The translations under genes and the position numbers were made by a program. From assembly GCA_913053845.1 (NCBI GenBank), contig CAJXGD010000014.1, forward strand, positions 1 to 47,829: a stretch of 47,829 bases of DNA. The letters are read 5' to 3'. Under the pieces are notes generated by a model. That model worked only from the letters and a program-made list of their open reading frames with translations, was not told the origin of the DNA and searched no databases. This DNA is from an uncultured bacterium (lineage in GTDB: Bacteria > Bipolaricaulota > Bipolaricaulia > RBG-16-55-9 > DRJF01). Each line of letters starts with the position of its first letter. Position 1 is the stretch's first letter. This document shows positions 33,519-42,069 of the stretch, in pieces.

Positions 33519-34197
33519 AGCGCTCTGGTGCATAGAACACTTCGATCTCTTTGAGCATCTGTCGCCGCTGCAGCGGATCAAGCTGCTGCGGCTGGTCAAG
33601 CTGGTCCAGTATCGCCGCGGGGAAACTATCTATCTCCCCGGCGATAAGGGCGATACCGTCTATTTTCTCCGCAAGGGACGGGTCAAGCTGGCCTATCTCG
33701 ACCAGAGCGGCAAGCGTCTCACTCTGATGATCCGCCAACACGGCGAGCTCTTCGGCGAGACGGCCCTGATCGGTGAAGAGGAGCGACGGCTGATCGCCGA
33801 GGCGCTGGAAAATGCGGAGATGTGCACCATCTCCAAGTACGACCTGCTCAAATTCGCCGAGGGCGATCTCAAACTATCGCTGCGCATCAGCAAACTGGCC
33901 GGTCGGCGGCTGCTCGAGATCGAGAATCGCCTGGAAGACCTGCTCTTCAAGGATGTGCCCACCCGATTGGCGCGGCTGCTCTGCAAGTTGGCCGCTCAGT
34001 ATGGCACTCCTGATGATGGAGTCATCGAGATCCGGCTACGCATCACCCATCAGGACCTGGCCGATCTGATCGGCTCCACCCGTGAGACGACCTCGGCCAC
34101 ACTGGGCGGCTTCGAAAGGAGCGGCTTGATCGAAAAGGGCCGCAGCAAGATCCTGATCAAAGACCTGGAAGCGCTGCGCGCCAAAGCCGGGCTTTAG
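33490..34197 (+). CDS. Crp/Fnr-family transcriptional regulator
   Basis: 235 residues from ATG 33490 (inside the ftcD end; GGGGG upstream). A cNMP-type beta-roll (LPGDKGDTVYFLRKGRVKLAYLDQSGKRLTL, GELFGETALIGEEERRLIAEAL), the dimer helix and a winged HTH (ITHQDLADLIGSTRETTSATLGGFERSGLI) are present. It lacks the N-terminal Cys cluster of FNR, so it is not an Fe-S oxygen sensor. The cAMP-binding Arg-Ser pair of CRP is not obvious. Ligand and targets are unknown. Confidence 0.9.
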   Translation: MEASRQRRGEALWCIEHFDLFEHLSPLQRIKLLRLVKLVQYRRGETIYLPGDKGDTVYFLRKGRVKLAYLDQSGKRLTLMIRQHGELFGETALIGEEERRLIAEALENAEMCTISKYDLLKFAEGDLKLSLRISKLAGRRLLEIENRLEDLLFKDVPTRLARLLCKLAAQYGTPDDGVIEIRLRITHQDLADLIGSTRETTSATLGGFERSGLIEKGRSKILIKDLEALRAKAGL

Positions 34198-34206
34198 CCC
34201 AGCTCT

Positions 34207-35517
34207 CTAGCCCAGCCGCTCTTGCAGCACCTGGGCCAGGGTGGTGGGGCGCAGCTCTTGGAGCTCGTAGCGCACCCTGGTGCTGGGAACCTTGAACTCG
34301 ATCAGCCGACCTAGGTCAATGGGGGTGGCGATCACCACCGCTTCGGCGCCGGAGCGCTCGATAGTCTCGGCCAGGTCGCTGATCTGTTTCTCCCCGTAGC
34401 CCATCGCCGGCAGCAGCGCGGGTATGTCGGGGTATTTCTCGAAGGTCTGAGCCAAGGAACCGACCAGGAATGGCCGAGGGTCTATCAGCTCACGCGCTCC
34501 CTCCTGGCGGGCGGCCAGCACGCCGGCCCCGTAGCTCATGCCCCCGTGGGTGACTGTGGGGCCGTCCTCGATGACCAGCACCCGCTTATCCCGGATGACT
34601 CCAGGATCATCCACTGTGATCGGCGAAGCGGCCTCGATGATCAGCGCGCCGGGATTGTGCTGCTGCACGTGGGTGCGCACCAGCTCTACGTCGTCCGGTT
34701 TGGCGGTATTTACCTTGTTGATGACCACCACGTCGGCCATCCTGAGGTTGACGTAGCCAGGATAGTAGCTCAGCTCATGGCCGGCGCGATGAGGATCGGT
34801 GACCACGATGGAAATATCCGGCTTATAGAACGAGAAATCGTTGTTACCGCCATCCCAAAGGATCACCTGAGCCTCCTGCTCGGCCTCTTTCAAGATGCGT
34901 CCGTAATCCACGCCGGCGTAGACCACGTTGCCGCGGTCCAGATGGGGCTCATACTCCTCGCGCTCCTCAATGGTGCAGTGATATCTATCCAAATCGTCAT
35001 AACTGGCGAAGCGCTGACAGGCTTGAGCGGCCAGGTCGCCGTAGGGCATGGGGTGGCGGATGACCACCGTCCGCTTGCCCATCTCTTTTAGCGCTTGGGC
35101 CACACGGCGGGTCGTCTGGCTCTTGCCACAGCCGGTGCGCACCGCAGTCACCGATACGATCGGTCGGCTGGACTTGAGCATGGTCGCAGCGGGCCCCAGC
35201 AGCAGGAAGTCGGCCCCGGTGGCCAAGACGGTCGAGGCGCGCTCCATCACGTACTGGTGCGAGACGTCGCTGTAGGCGAAGACCACTTGCTCAATCTTTT
35301 CTCGCTGGATGAGATCAAGCAGTGCATCTTCCGGCAGGATGGGAATGCCTTGGGGATAGCGCTCGCCGGCCAGTGCGGCCGGATACTTGCGCCCGGCGAT
35401 ATCGGGGATCTGGGTGGCGGTAAAGGCGATCACTTCGTACTGGGAATTGTGACGAAAGTGGACGTTGAAGTTGTGGAAATCGCGCCCGGCGGCGCCCATG
35501 ATTACCACTCGTGTCAT
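34207..35517 (-). CDS. Cyclic 2,3-diphosphoglycerate synthetase-like GTPase
   Basis: 436 residues; ATG with AGGAGTG eleven bases upstream. N-terminal Rossmann-like part (VVIMGAAGRDFHNFNVHFR), then a P-loop domain SVTAVRTGCGKSQTTRRVAQAL, ILWDGGNNDFSFYKPDISIVVTDPHRAG and NKVNTAKPDDVE. This is the family of archaeal cPG synthetase, which makes the thermoprotectant cyclic 2,3-diphosphoglycerate in methanogens. Many bacterial homologues have no proven activity, so the name is a family label. It is transcribed alone between crp and uvrC. Confidence 0.82.
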   Translation of the reverse strand: MTRVVIMGAAGRDFHNFNVHFRHNSQYEVIAFTATQIPDIAGRKYPAALAGERYPQGIPILPEDALLDLIQREKIEQVVFAYSDVSHQYVMERASTVLATGADFLLLGPAATMLKSSRPIVSVTAVRTGCGKSQTTRRVAQALKEMGKRTVVIRHPMPYGDLAAQACQRFASYDDLDRYHCTIEEREEYEPHLDRGNVVYAGVDYGRILKEAEQEAQVILWDGGNNDFSFYKPDISIVVTDPHRAGHELSYYPGYVNLRMADVVVINKVNTAKPDDVELVRTHVQQHNPGALIIEAASPITVDDPGVIRDKRVLVIEDGPTVTHGGMSYGAGVLAARQEGARELIDPRPFLVGSLAQTFEKYPDIPALLPAMGYGEKQISDLAETIERSGAEAVVIATPIDLGRLIEFKVPSTRVRYELQELRPTTLAQVLQERLG

Positions 35518-35546
35518 AAAATTATCACTCCTATGATTGTGGCTCT

Positions 35547-35575
35547 AGCATAGCAAGCACTGGATAGTTAGGCAA
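35547..35575 (-). promoter_or_regulatory. Promoter of the cPG-synthetase-like gene
   Basis: On the minus strand TTGCCT (35575-35570), 17 bases, TATGCT (35552-35547), followed by a leader of about 23 bases with AGGAGTG. Confidence 0.55.
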
Positions 35576-35620
35576 GTGCCGATCAGGCCGATCCAGTCTA
35601 CTGCCAACTCCGGGGCGACC

Positions 35621-35650
35621 TTGCAGTCGGCCGGCCGCCTTTGCTAAGCT
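35621..35650 (+). promoter_or_regulatory. Leaderless candidate promoter of uvrC
   Basis: TTGCAG (35621-35626), 18 bases, TAAGCT (35645-35650). Six bases separate it from ATG 35657, so +1 would fall on the start codon. There is no Shine-Dalgarno sequence. Both hexamers are imperfect. Confidence 0.4.
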
Positions 35651-35656
35651 GAGCCG

Positions 35657-37513
35657 ATGATCAGGCCAGCAGAGCTTCAGCATAAATTGAAGTTATTGCC
35701 CTCCGAACCAGGCGTCTATTTGATGAAGAACGCACCAGGGCAGGTCATCTACGTGGGCAAGGCTGTTTGCCTGAAAAATCGGGTGCGCTCCTACTTTCAA
35801 GTTGCCAGCCGGCGCGCGCCCAAGCTGGCCGCCCTGGGCCGGGAGATCGCCGACTTCGAGTATATCGTCACCGGCTCCGAGGCGGAAGCACTCATCGTAG
35901 AGGACACGCTGATCAAGCGATATCAGCCGCGCTACAATGTGCGCCTCAAGGACGATAAGCGTTATCCCTACCTGAAGCTGACCGCCGAGCCCTTCCCACG
36001 GCTGGTGCTCACCCGCCGCCTGGAGGTGGACGCGCGGCAGGGCGCACGCTACTTCGGGCCTTATACCGGTGCTCAGCTCATCCGCCAGGCGCAGCGGATG
36101 ATCCAGCAGATTTTCCGCATTCGCACCTGCAAGCTGTCCCTGGTTGAAGGCCGGAAAGCCCGACGGCGGCCCTGCCTCGATCATTATCTCGGCCTCTGCG
36201 ACGCGCCCTGCGTGGGCCGCATCTCCGCCGAGGAGTACCGGGAACTAACCGCGGGCGCCGCGCTCTTCCTCAATGACCGGCAAGCTCAGCTCATCCAGAG
36301 CTTGCAGCGAGGGATGGAGCAGGCCGCGCGGCGTTTGGAGTTCGAGCGGGCCGCCCGGCTGCGCGATCGGTTGCGGGCGCTCCGGCAGTTGCTAGATTCA
36401 CAGAAGGCAGTTGAGGCTCGGCCAGCGGATCAGGATGTCATCGGTCTGGCCAGAGCGGCGAACGGGGCGCTGGCCTGCGCCCAGGTCTTCTTCATTCGGC
36501 GGGGCAAGCTGATCGGGCGGGAGAACTTCCTGCTCGACACCGGTGCAGCAGAGGATGAAGCGGAGGTCCTGACAGCTTTTGTCAAGCAGTACTATGCCCA
36601 AGCGTCGGCCTTGCCGCCGCAGATACTGCTCCCCGGTGAGATCGAAGACCGTCAGGCGATCGCCCGCTGGCTCAGTGAACGGGCCGGCCGGGCGGTGGGG
36701 CTCAAGCTGCCTCAGCGAGGTCCGAAACGACAGCTCTTGGCCGTGGCTATGCGCAACGCCGAGTTGGCACTGCGCGAGCAGCTGACCGAGCGACCGGACC
36801 CGCTAAGCGAGCTGCAGCGTTGCTTGCAGTTGGAGCGCCGGCCAGCCCTCATTGAGGGCTTCGATATCTCCAATATCCAGGGCAGCGAGGCTGTTGCCTC
36901 CATGGTCGTTTTCCAGGAAGGCAGGCCCGAGAAATCGGCCTATCGGCGCTTTAGGATCAAGCAGGTCCAAGGGGCGGACGATTTCGCCATGATCGCCGAG
37001 GCGCTGCGCCGCCGCTTGGAGCACGGCCTGCGCGAGCGCAGCACCTCAGTCTACGACGAACGAGCGAAGTTCGCGGTCTTTCCGGACCTGATCCTGATTG
37101 ACGGCGGCAAGGGGCAACTGAGCGCCGCCCGCCGGGTGATGAGCGAGCTGGGACTCGAAAAAATCCCGACGATCGCTTTGGCCAAGGAGCTCGAGCAGAT
37201 TTTCATCGAGCATAGGGCGGCTCCCATGGTCCTGCCGCGCAGCTCTCTGGCCTTGCAGCTCTTGCAGCGGGTGCGTGACGAGTCCCATCGCTTCGCGCTA
37301 GCTTATCACCGCAAGCTGCGAGCCAAGCGCACGCTCCGCTCCGCCTTGGACGAGATCCCTGGCCTCGGTCCTCAGCGCAAGAAGCTTTTAATCCGCCATT
37401 TCGGCTCGGTCCGGCGGATTAGCCGGGCTAGCCTGGCGGAGTTGCAGTCTGTCCCCGGCCTGCCGCGTGTATTATGTGGGCGGCTATTCGAGGCGCTCAA
37501 GCGGTCCTGCTAG
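35657..37513 (+). CDS. uvrC: Excinuclease ABC subunit C
   Basis: 618 residues. GIY-YIG nuclease (PGVYLMKNAPGQVIYVGKA) makes the 3' cut; a cysteine cluster follows (CKLS, RPCLDHYLGLCDAPC), then a UVR motif (LEFERAARLRDRLRAL), the RNase-H-like 5' nuclease (IEGFDISNIQGSEAVASMVVF, DLILIDGGKGQLSAA) and tandem helix-hairpin-helix (LDEIPGLGPQRKKLLIRHFGS). It incises DNA on both sides of UvrB-bound lesions. Its stop is one base away from that of the convergent dinB-like gene. Confidence 0.96.
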   Translation: MIRPAELQHKLKLLPSEPGVYLMKNAPGQVIYVGKAVCLKNRVRSYFQVASRRAPKLAALGREIADFEYIVTGSEAEALIVEDTLIKRYQPRYNVRLKDDKRYPYLKLTAEPFPRLVLTRRLEVDARQGARYFGPYTGAQLIRQAQRMIQQIFRIRTCKLSLVEGRKARRRPCLDHYLGLCDAPCVGRISAEEYRELTAGAALFLNDRQAQLIQSLQRGMEQAARRLEFERAARLRDRLRALRQLLDSQKAVEARPADQDVIGLARAANGALACAQVFFIRRGKLIGRENFLLDTGAAEDEAEVLTAFVKQYYAQASALPPQILLPGEIEDRQAIARWLSERAGRAVGLKLPQRGPKRQLLAVAMRNAELALREQLTERPDPLSELQRCLQLERRPALIEGFDISNIQGSEAVASMVVFQEGRPEKSAYRRFRIKQVQGADDFAMIAEALRRRLEHGLRERSTSVYDERAKFAVFPDLILIDGGKGQLSAARRVMSELGLEKIPTIALAKELEQIFIEHRAAPMVLPRSSLALQLLQRVRDESHRFALAYHRKLRAKRTLRSALDEIPGLGPQRKKLLIRHFGSVRRISRASLAELQSVPGLPRVLCGRLFEALKRSC

Positions 37514-37514
37514 C

Positions 37515-37997
37515 TCATGCTTGATCCTTATAGGGGTTATGTCCCAGCAGCCAGTGATAGGTGATCAACTGTCCCAGGTGATAGTACTCATGGCGCGCGA
37601 CCCAACGGACTAATTCCTCCGGCTCGACCGTCGCTCCCTTGAAGTATTGCTGCCAGCTCTCGGGCAGCGAGACAGGTTTGGTCAGTTGCCCATCCGCCGC
37701 CGACTGGAGGAAGGTTGTGGTCTCGGCACGGATGCGATCGAGGTCGCTAAGGATGGCACCGGCGTCTTCGCCGCTCCAACTGACGGCCTTCTCCCATTCG
37801 AGCTCAGGATCACCAGCAGCTATCGCCATACAGACCTTCTCCATCGTCCCAATCTCCTGCAGCAGGGCTTTGGCTGACTTCATATCGGGGCGGGGATGCC
37901 AATCGAACTCCTCGGGTTTGAGCTGGCGCACTTCAGCGGCCAGCTCCTGACGAATATCCTCCAACTCCCACAGCAATCGCTGGGAAAGTTTTGCCAT
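37515..37997 (-). CDS. DinB-like four-helix protein
   Basis: 160 residues; CCAGGAGG upstream of the ATG. The pattern of helices and the C-terminal RHEYYHLGQLITYHWLLG (HxxxHxxQ) match the DinB/YfiT superfamily, whose histidines bind a divalent metal. Members act as thiol-dependent transferases or are damage-induced; the role is unknown. The LexA-type palindrome found before lexA was not seen upstream of it. Confidence 0.82.
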   Translation of the reverse strand: MAKLSQRLLWELEDIRQELAAEVRQLKPEEFDWHPRPDMKSAKALLQEIGTMEKVCMAIAAGDPELEWEKAVSWSGEDAGAILSDLDRIRAETTTFLQSAADGQLTKPVSLPESWQQYFKGATVEPEELVRWVARHEYYHLGQLITYHWLLGHNPYKDQA

Positions 37998-38067
37998 GAT
38001 TAACGCCTCCTGGGTGTTGATGGTCTAATGTTCTACCCTCCAAATCCAAGCCAACATGGCCTATGGT

Positions 38068-39192
38068 TCAAGCCTTTGCCGTCTTGGCCCTCTCGCGCTT
38101 CGCTCCCTTGCTTTTGGTCGCCGGCTCGGCGTTGTGCTCGGTCGGCGAGCGACCATTCGCCTCCGGCCTTGCCGGCTTGACCAGCCCGGCCCGCTCCCGG
38201 ATAGCTTGCTCTATCTCGCCGGCCATCTCGGGCTGCTCGCTCAGGAAGTCGGCCGTTTTGACCATCCCTTGGCCCAGTTGGGTCTCCCCATAAGAGTACC
38301 AGGCGCCAGACTTCTTCACGATACCCAGCTCCTCGCCTAGGGTGATCAGCTCCCGCTGGCGCACGATCCCCCGACCATAAATAATGTCCAGTTTGGCCTC
38401 GCGGAAGGGCGGAGCCAATTTGTTTTTGACCACTTTGACCAGCGTCTGGTTGCCGATCTTGCTCTTGTCCGCCCCGACGCCCTCTTCGAGCCCCCCGATG
38501 CGGCGGATCTCCAGGCGGGCCGAAGCGTAGAATTTGAGCGCCAAGCCGCCGCTAGTGGTGGTAGACGGCCCCCAAGGGCCGGTGTTGATCTTGGAGCGGA
38601 TCTGGTTGATAAAGACAACTGTGGTCTTGGATTGGCTGGTCACACCGGTCAGCTTGCGCATCGCCTGGCTCATCAGCCGCGCCTGCAACCCCACCTGCGC
38701 ATCGCCCATCGCCCCGGCAATCTCGGCCTCCGGCACCAGCGCCGCCACCGAATCTATCACGATAATATCTATCGCCCCGCTGCGCACCAACTGCTCGGTG
38801 ATCTCCAGCGCCTGCTCACCGGAGCTGGGCTGGGAGAGCAGGAGCTGGTCCAGATCAACGCCGATATTGCGCGCATAGGTAGGATCGAGGGCATGCTCGG
38901 CGTCGATGAATGCCGCCACGCCCCCAGTCTTCTGCGCCTCTGTGATCATGTGCAGCGCCAGAGTTGTCTTGCCCGAGGATTCGAGGCCGTAGACCTCGAT
39001 GATCCGCCCACGGGGTATGCCGCCGATGCCCAGGGCGATGTCCAGGGCCAGCGAGCCGCTGGGGATCGTCTCGACATCCAGGTGGCCCTGCTCGCCCAAC
39101 CACATGATCGAGCCTTCGCCGTAGCGCTTCTTGATCTGATCCAAGACACTGTCCAGCACCTTGGTTTTGCCGTTTGTGTGATTATTGCTCAC
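38068..39192 (-). CDS. recA: Recombinase RecA
   Basis: 374 residues; GGAGAGGAG upstream of the ATG. Walker [15 protein letters not shown] (69-76 core), [21 protein letters not shown] Walker B ([17 protein letters not shown]), loop L1 and L2 ([14 protein letters not shown]) and a basic C-terminal tail rich in Lys/Arg. It promotes strand exchange and activates LexA cleavage. It lies 92 bases downstream of lexA in the same direction, so both may be under the lexA promoter. Confidence 0.97.
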   Translation of the reverse strand: MSNNHTNGKTKVLDSVLDQIKKRYGEGSIMWLGEQGHLDVETIPSGSLALDIALGIGGIPRGRIIEVYGLESSGKTTLALHMITEAQKTGGVAAFIDAEHALDPTYARNIGVDLDQLLLSQPSSGEQALEITEQLVRSGAIDIIVIDSVAALVPEAEIAGAMGDAQVGLQARLMSQAMRKLTGVTSQSKTTVVFINQIRSKINTGPWGPSTTTSGGLALKFYASARLEIRRIGGLEEGVGADKSKIGNQTLVKVVKNKLAPPFREAKLDIIYGRGIVRQRELITLGEELGIVKKSGAWYSYGETQLGQGMVKTADFLSEQPEMAGEIEQAIRERAGLVKPARPEANGRSPTEHNAEPATKSKGAKRERAKTAKA

Positions 39193-39284
39193 TAAAACTC
39201 TCCTCTCCGAGTATTTTCGCGATCGTGCTTGATGATAAACTGCGTGGCTCGCTTGCCAGGCTCCGCCTGTCTCGTCGCCGAGTG

Positions 39285-39899
39285 CTATCGGACCTGCCTG
39301 ATCACCCCGATGACCTTGCCCGCGATGCGCGCAGCGCGGGTGATGATCGGCTGATAGTCCGGATTGGCCGGCTCCAAGCGGACCTGGTCGCCGGCGCGCC
39401 CGTAGCGTTTGACCGTCCCTGAATCGCCGATGAGCGCCACCACAATATCGCCGATATCGGCCGTCGGTTGCTGGCGCACGATGAGGATATCACCGGGGAG
39501 GATGCCGGCTCCGGTCATGCTCTCGCCCTGAACCCGCAGGGCGAAAAGATCCTGATCGTGAGGGAAGAGTCCTGATAGTTTGAGCACCTCTTCGATATTT
39601 TCCTCGGCGAGTATCGGCTTTCCGGCCGCCACCTGGCCCACCAGCGGAATCCCCGCACGACGCCAAAAGAGCCGCTGCACGCGCTCGCCGACCGGCTCGA
39701 TGCCCCGGGCGCTCCAGGCGCGTCTCTTGATGTAACCCTTCTTTTCCAGCGCCCGCAGGTGGCTCTGAACGCTGGCCGGAGAGCGGAAGCCGAAGCGAGC
39801 GGCGATCTCTCGTAAGGTGGGTGCCGAGCCGTGCCGTTCGATCGCCTCGACGATAAATTTTAGGATGTGTCGCTGCTTATCGGTCAGTCCATCCCTCAT
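39285..39899 (-). CDS. lexA: SOS repressor LexA
   Basis: 204 residues; GGAGGAGGCG upstream. The winged HTH ([24 protein letters not shown]) precedes the S24 self-cleaving domain with the Ala92-Gly93 scissile bond (QVAAGKP), Ser127 (VQGESMTG) and Lys164 (GTVKRYG). RecA filaments trigger cleavage and derepression. The promoter carries a palindrome in its spacer that is very likely its own operator. Confidence 0.96.
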   Translation of the reverse strand: MRDGLTDKQRHILKFIVEAIERHGSAPTLREIAARFGFRSPASVQSHLRALEKKGYIKRRAWSARGIEPVGERVQRLFWRRAGIPLVGQVAAGKPILAEENIEEVLKLSGLFPHDQDLFALRVQGESMTGAGILPGDILIVRQQPTADIGDIVVALIGDSGTVKRYGRAGDQVRLEPANPDYQPIITRAARIAGKVIGVIRQVR

Positions 39900-39923
39900 T
39901 GCTCGCCTCCTCCGGGCCTGTTT

Positions 39924-39952
39924 AAGATAGCATACAGAAGTATGGCTGTCAA
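39924..39952 (-). promoter_or_regulatory. lexA promoter with operator palindrome in the spacer (candidate SOS box)
   Basis: On the minus strand a perfect TTGACA (39952-39947), exactly 17 bases, TATCTT (39929-39924). The spacer contains CATACTTCTGTATG (39944-39931), a perfect 5-4-5 palindrome. LexA bound there would block both hexamers. The 5-4-5 geometry equals that of the Bacillus box CGAAC-N4-GTTCG but the arm sequence differs. No further copy was seen in the window. Confidence 0.75.
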
Positions 39953-39972
39953 ATCGTCAGATACAAAACAGT

Positions 39973-40005
39973 GACCATCCTGGCGGAGGCGGAACCAGGA
40001 TGGTC
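39973..40005 (-). terminator. Intrinsic terminator of the coiled-coil gene
   Basis: A perfect 11-bp stem (39973-39983 with 39995-40005) with an 11-base loop is followed on the minus strand by ACTGTTTTGTAT, a loose U-tract. It lies 86 bases after the stop of the coiled-coil gene and just before the lexA promoter, insulating the two. Confidence 0.65.
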
Positions 40006-40090
40006 GTTCAACTCAACTGAGGGGTGACGATCAGTGCTCTGTCGTCGTGCCCTTGTTGGACTTGGGTAGTTGTTGCTTAGCTCATTAACC

Positions 40091-40981
40091 TCAGATGAAG
40101 GCGAAGGCCTTAGCCAAGGCCAGTAAGCCGGCCAAGAGGCCCACCGCTGCGATGGTCAAGTTAGCCGAGAAGCGAGCCTTGGTCTCTTCCAGATTGGTCT
40201 TGAGCGCTTTGACCTGCTTGGATAGGGCTTGCAGGTCAGTGGTGTTTGCCTTGTCCATCTGTAAGGAGGAGATCTGGCTGCCGTTTTGATCCACCCGATT
40301 GTTCAGGCCGGCCAGCGAGGTCTTCAGCCCATTGAGGCCCACATCGAACCCTTGGAGCTTGCCGGTCAAGCTTTGAATCTGGCCGGTCAAAGTATCATTG
40401 AGGTCGCTCATCTGCGACTGCAGAGCGTTGAATTGCACCATCAGCTTGCCCGCATTGGCCGAGGGTAGGCGCACGCCGCCCTCGACGCGGCTCAGCCGTT
40501 GCTCAAGTTCGTGCAGTTTGCCTCCCAGTTGCACCAGCTGGCGCACCTGGCCTTCGAGCACCTTGAGTCGGGCGCCTTGTCCCTGCACGGTGGTCTCCAG
40601 ATCGAAGAGCCGTCCCTGGGTGGCTTTGATCTTGGCCCCGAAGCTGTCGGCCATGCCGGCCACCGTGCCCCGCAGGGAGATCAAGCCCGGCGCCAACTGT
40701 TTGTTGATCTTATCGCTAAGACCCTGGAGATCATGTACGGCGCTCTCGTTCTGCTTGAGCTCAAAGGAGATCTCTTTGACGACATCTTCCAGGGCTTGGC
40801 CCTGCTGAACCTGGAAGGAGAGGTCTTTGACGATGCCCTGCAGCGTATTCAGTTGGTCGGATAAGGCGCTGACCTGCTGCTGCAATGTTTGGTAGTTGTT
40901 GTCATTGGCGGCAAGCACGACTAGCGGGGTTAAGCTGGCCAGGGTAATCGCCAGCGTGAGAATGGCTGCTTTCTTCAGCAT
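40091..40981 (-). CDS. Secreted coiled-coil protein with C-terminal membrane helix
   Basis: 296 residues from ATG 40981, chosen for its AGGAGG; the frame runs 60 codons further upstream and would overlap the xer gene. Signal peptide MLKKAAILTLAITLASLTPLVVLAAN with AxA-like cleavage. Almost all of the rest is heptad-rich coiled coil (LQQQVSALSDQLNTLQ, KINKQLAPGLISLRG), then a hydrophobic C-terminal helix (TIAAVGLLAGLLALAKAFAFI). No enzymatic motif. It may be an envelope spacer or tether; resembles in plan, not clearly in sequence, other periplasmic coiled-coil proteins. Unknown function. Confidence 0.85.
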   Translation of the reverse strand: MLKKAAILTLAITLASLTPLVVLAANDNNYQTLQQQVSALSDQLNTLQGIVKDLSFQVQQGQALEDVVKEISFELKQNESAVHDLQGLSDKINKQLAPGLISLRGTVAGMADSFGAKIKATQGRLFDLETTVQGQGARLKVLEGQVRQLVQLGGKLHELEQRLSRVEGGVRLPSANAGKLMVQFNALQSQMSDLNDTLTGQIQSLTGKLQGFDVGLNGLKTSLAGLNNRVDQNGSQISSLQMDKANTTDLQALSKQVKALKTNLEETKARFSANLTIAAVGLLAGLLALAKAFAFI

Positions 40982-41116
40982 AAGTCTCTGCCTCCTAATA
41001 TTCATAGTATGGAACTGACTCAAGGTAACGCCTGCCACCACTCCGGTGAAGGAGCTTTGGGGGATGGGTGCGGGAATTTGGTTACGGCCAGAGGTCACCT
41101 GCGTGACGCTGGCCGC

Positions 41117-41145
41117 TTGGCAAGGCAGGCTCGGCCCACTAGAAT
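41117..41145 (+). promoter_or_regulatory. Leaderless promoter of the tyrosine recombinase gene
   Basis: TTGGCA (41117-41122), 17 bases, TAGAAT (41140-41145). ATG 41152 begins at the expected +1, six bases after the -10, and there is no ribosome site. Confidence 0.6.
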
Positions 41146-41151
41146 AGGGCC

Positions 41152-42066
41152 ATGGCTGCAATCGTCAGCGATGATTTGGAGCAGTGGGCCAGGAAGGCTT
41201 GCGCAGGTTTAGATGTCTCGCTCGCCACCCGGCGGACCTATCTTGAGGCACTGAAAAGCTTTTTCGCCTGGCGACGCCGGATAACTTCACCGGCTGCAAC
41301 AGAGCCGGGCATCGAGACCCAGGCGCTGCAGGCTTATAAGGCCTGGCTCCAGGCGGAGCGCTCCTCCAACACCGTCTCGACCTATCTGGTCGCCTTACGT
41401 CGCTGCTTCGCCGCGCTGGTAGCTCAAGGTCATCTACCGGCCAACCCGGTCGAGGCGATCAAAGGACCACGCCGGCCGCGAGGTCATCTGCGCAGCGACC
41501 TAAGTCGCCAGGAGCTGCGCGCCCTCTTGGGGGCGATCAAGCGGGACAGTCCACTGGGCCGGCGCGACTTCGCGATGATCAACCTGATGGTGCGCGGAGG
41601 GCTGCGGCTGGTCGAGGTGCAGCGGGCCAACGTGGACGACATCGAGGAGCAGCAGGGGCGTCGCATCCTACGCATCTGGGGCAAGGGACGCGCGACGCGC
41701 GACGAGTTCGTGGTGCTCACCGAGCCGACCGAGCAGGCCATCGCCGCTTACCTGGAGACGCGCGGCCCCCTGCCGGCCAGTGCTCCGCTCTTCGCCGGGC
41801 TAGGTGGCAGCAATTGGGGCCGGCGACTTAGCCGGCGCACCATCCGCCGGCGGGTGACCTATTATATGGAGCAAACCGGAGTCAAACGGCCGCGGGTTTC
41901 GGCCCATTCGTTGCGTCATAGCTTTGTAACCTTGGCCATCGAGGGCGGGGCCTCGATCTTGCAAGCCCAGACGGCCGCGCGCCATCGCTCGATTCAGACC
42001 ACCCTGGTCTACTTCCACGAGCATGCGCGCCTCTCCGACCCGGTCGAGGACAAGATTCACATCTAA
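41152..42066 (+). CDS. XerC/XerD-type tyrosine recombinase
   Basis: 304 residues, normal length for Xer proteins. N-terminal SAM-like core-binding domain (YLEALKSFFAWRR), then the catalytic domain with Arg in RGGLRLVEVQ, Lys in GKGRATRDEFV, HSLRHSF, a second His in ARHRSIQTT and the Tyr nucleophile in LVYFHEH. It may resolve chromosome dimers at a dif site or be an integrase; no attachment repeats or phage genes are near, so a housekeeping Xer role is more likely. trmY follows after three bases. Confidence 0.9.
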   Translation: MAAIVSDDLEQWARKACAGLDVSLATRRTYLEALKSFFAWRRRITSPAATEPGIETQALQAYKAWLQAERSSNTVSTYLVALRRCFAALVAQGHLPANPVEAIKGPRRPRGHLRSDLSRQELRALLGAIKRDSPLGRRDFAMINLMVRGGLRLVEVQRANVDDIEEQQGRRILRIWGKGRATRDEFVVLTEPTEQAIAAYLETRGPLPASAPLFAGLGGSNWGRRLSRRTIRRRVTYYMEQTGVKRPRVSAHSLRHSFVTLAIEGGASILQAQTAARHRSIQTTLVYFHEHARLSDPVEDKIHI

Positions 42067-42069
42067 GCC

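Noticed and set aside
39193..39284. Separate LexA box before recA
   Set aside because: No CATAC/GTATG pair or comparable palindrome is present in the 92-base gap; recA may rely on the lexA promoter.
40982..41161. N-terminal extension of the coiled-coil protein
   Set aside because: The signal peptide begins at ATG 40981 with AGGAGG; the extension overlaps the divergent recombinase promoter.
41152..42066. Recombinase as part of a prophage or integron
   Set aside because: No attachment repeats, tRNA gene, phage genes or cassette sites lie nearby, and the flanking genes are ordinary.
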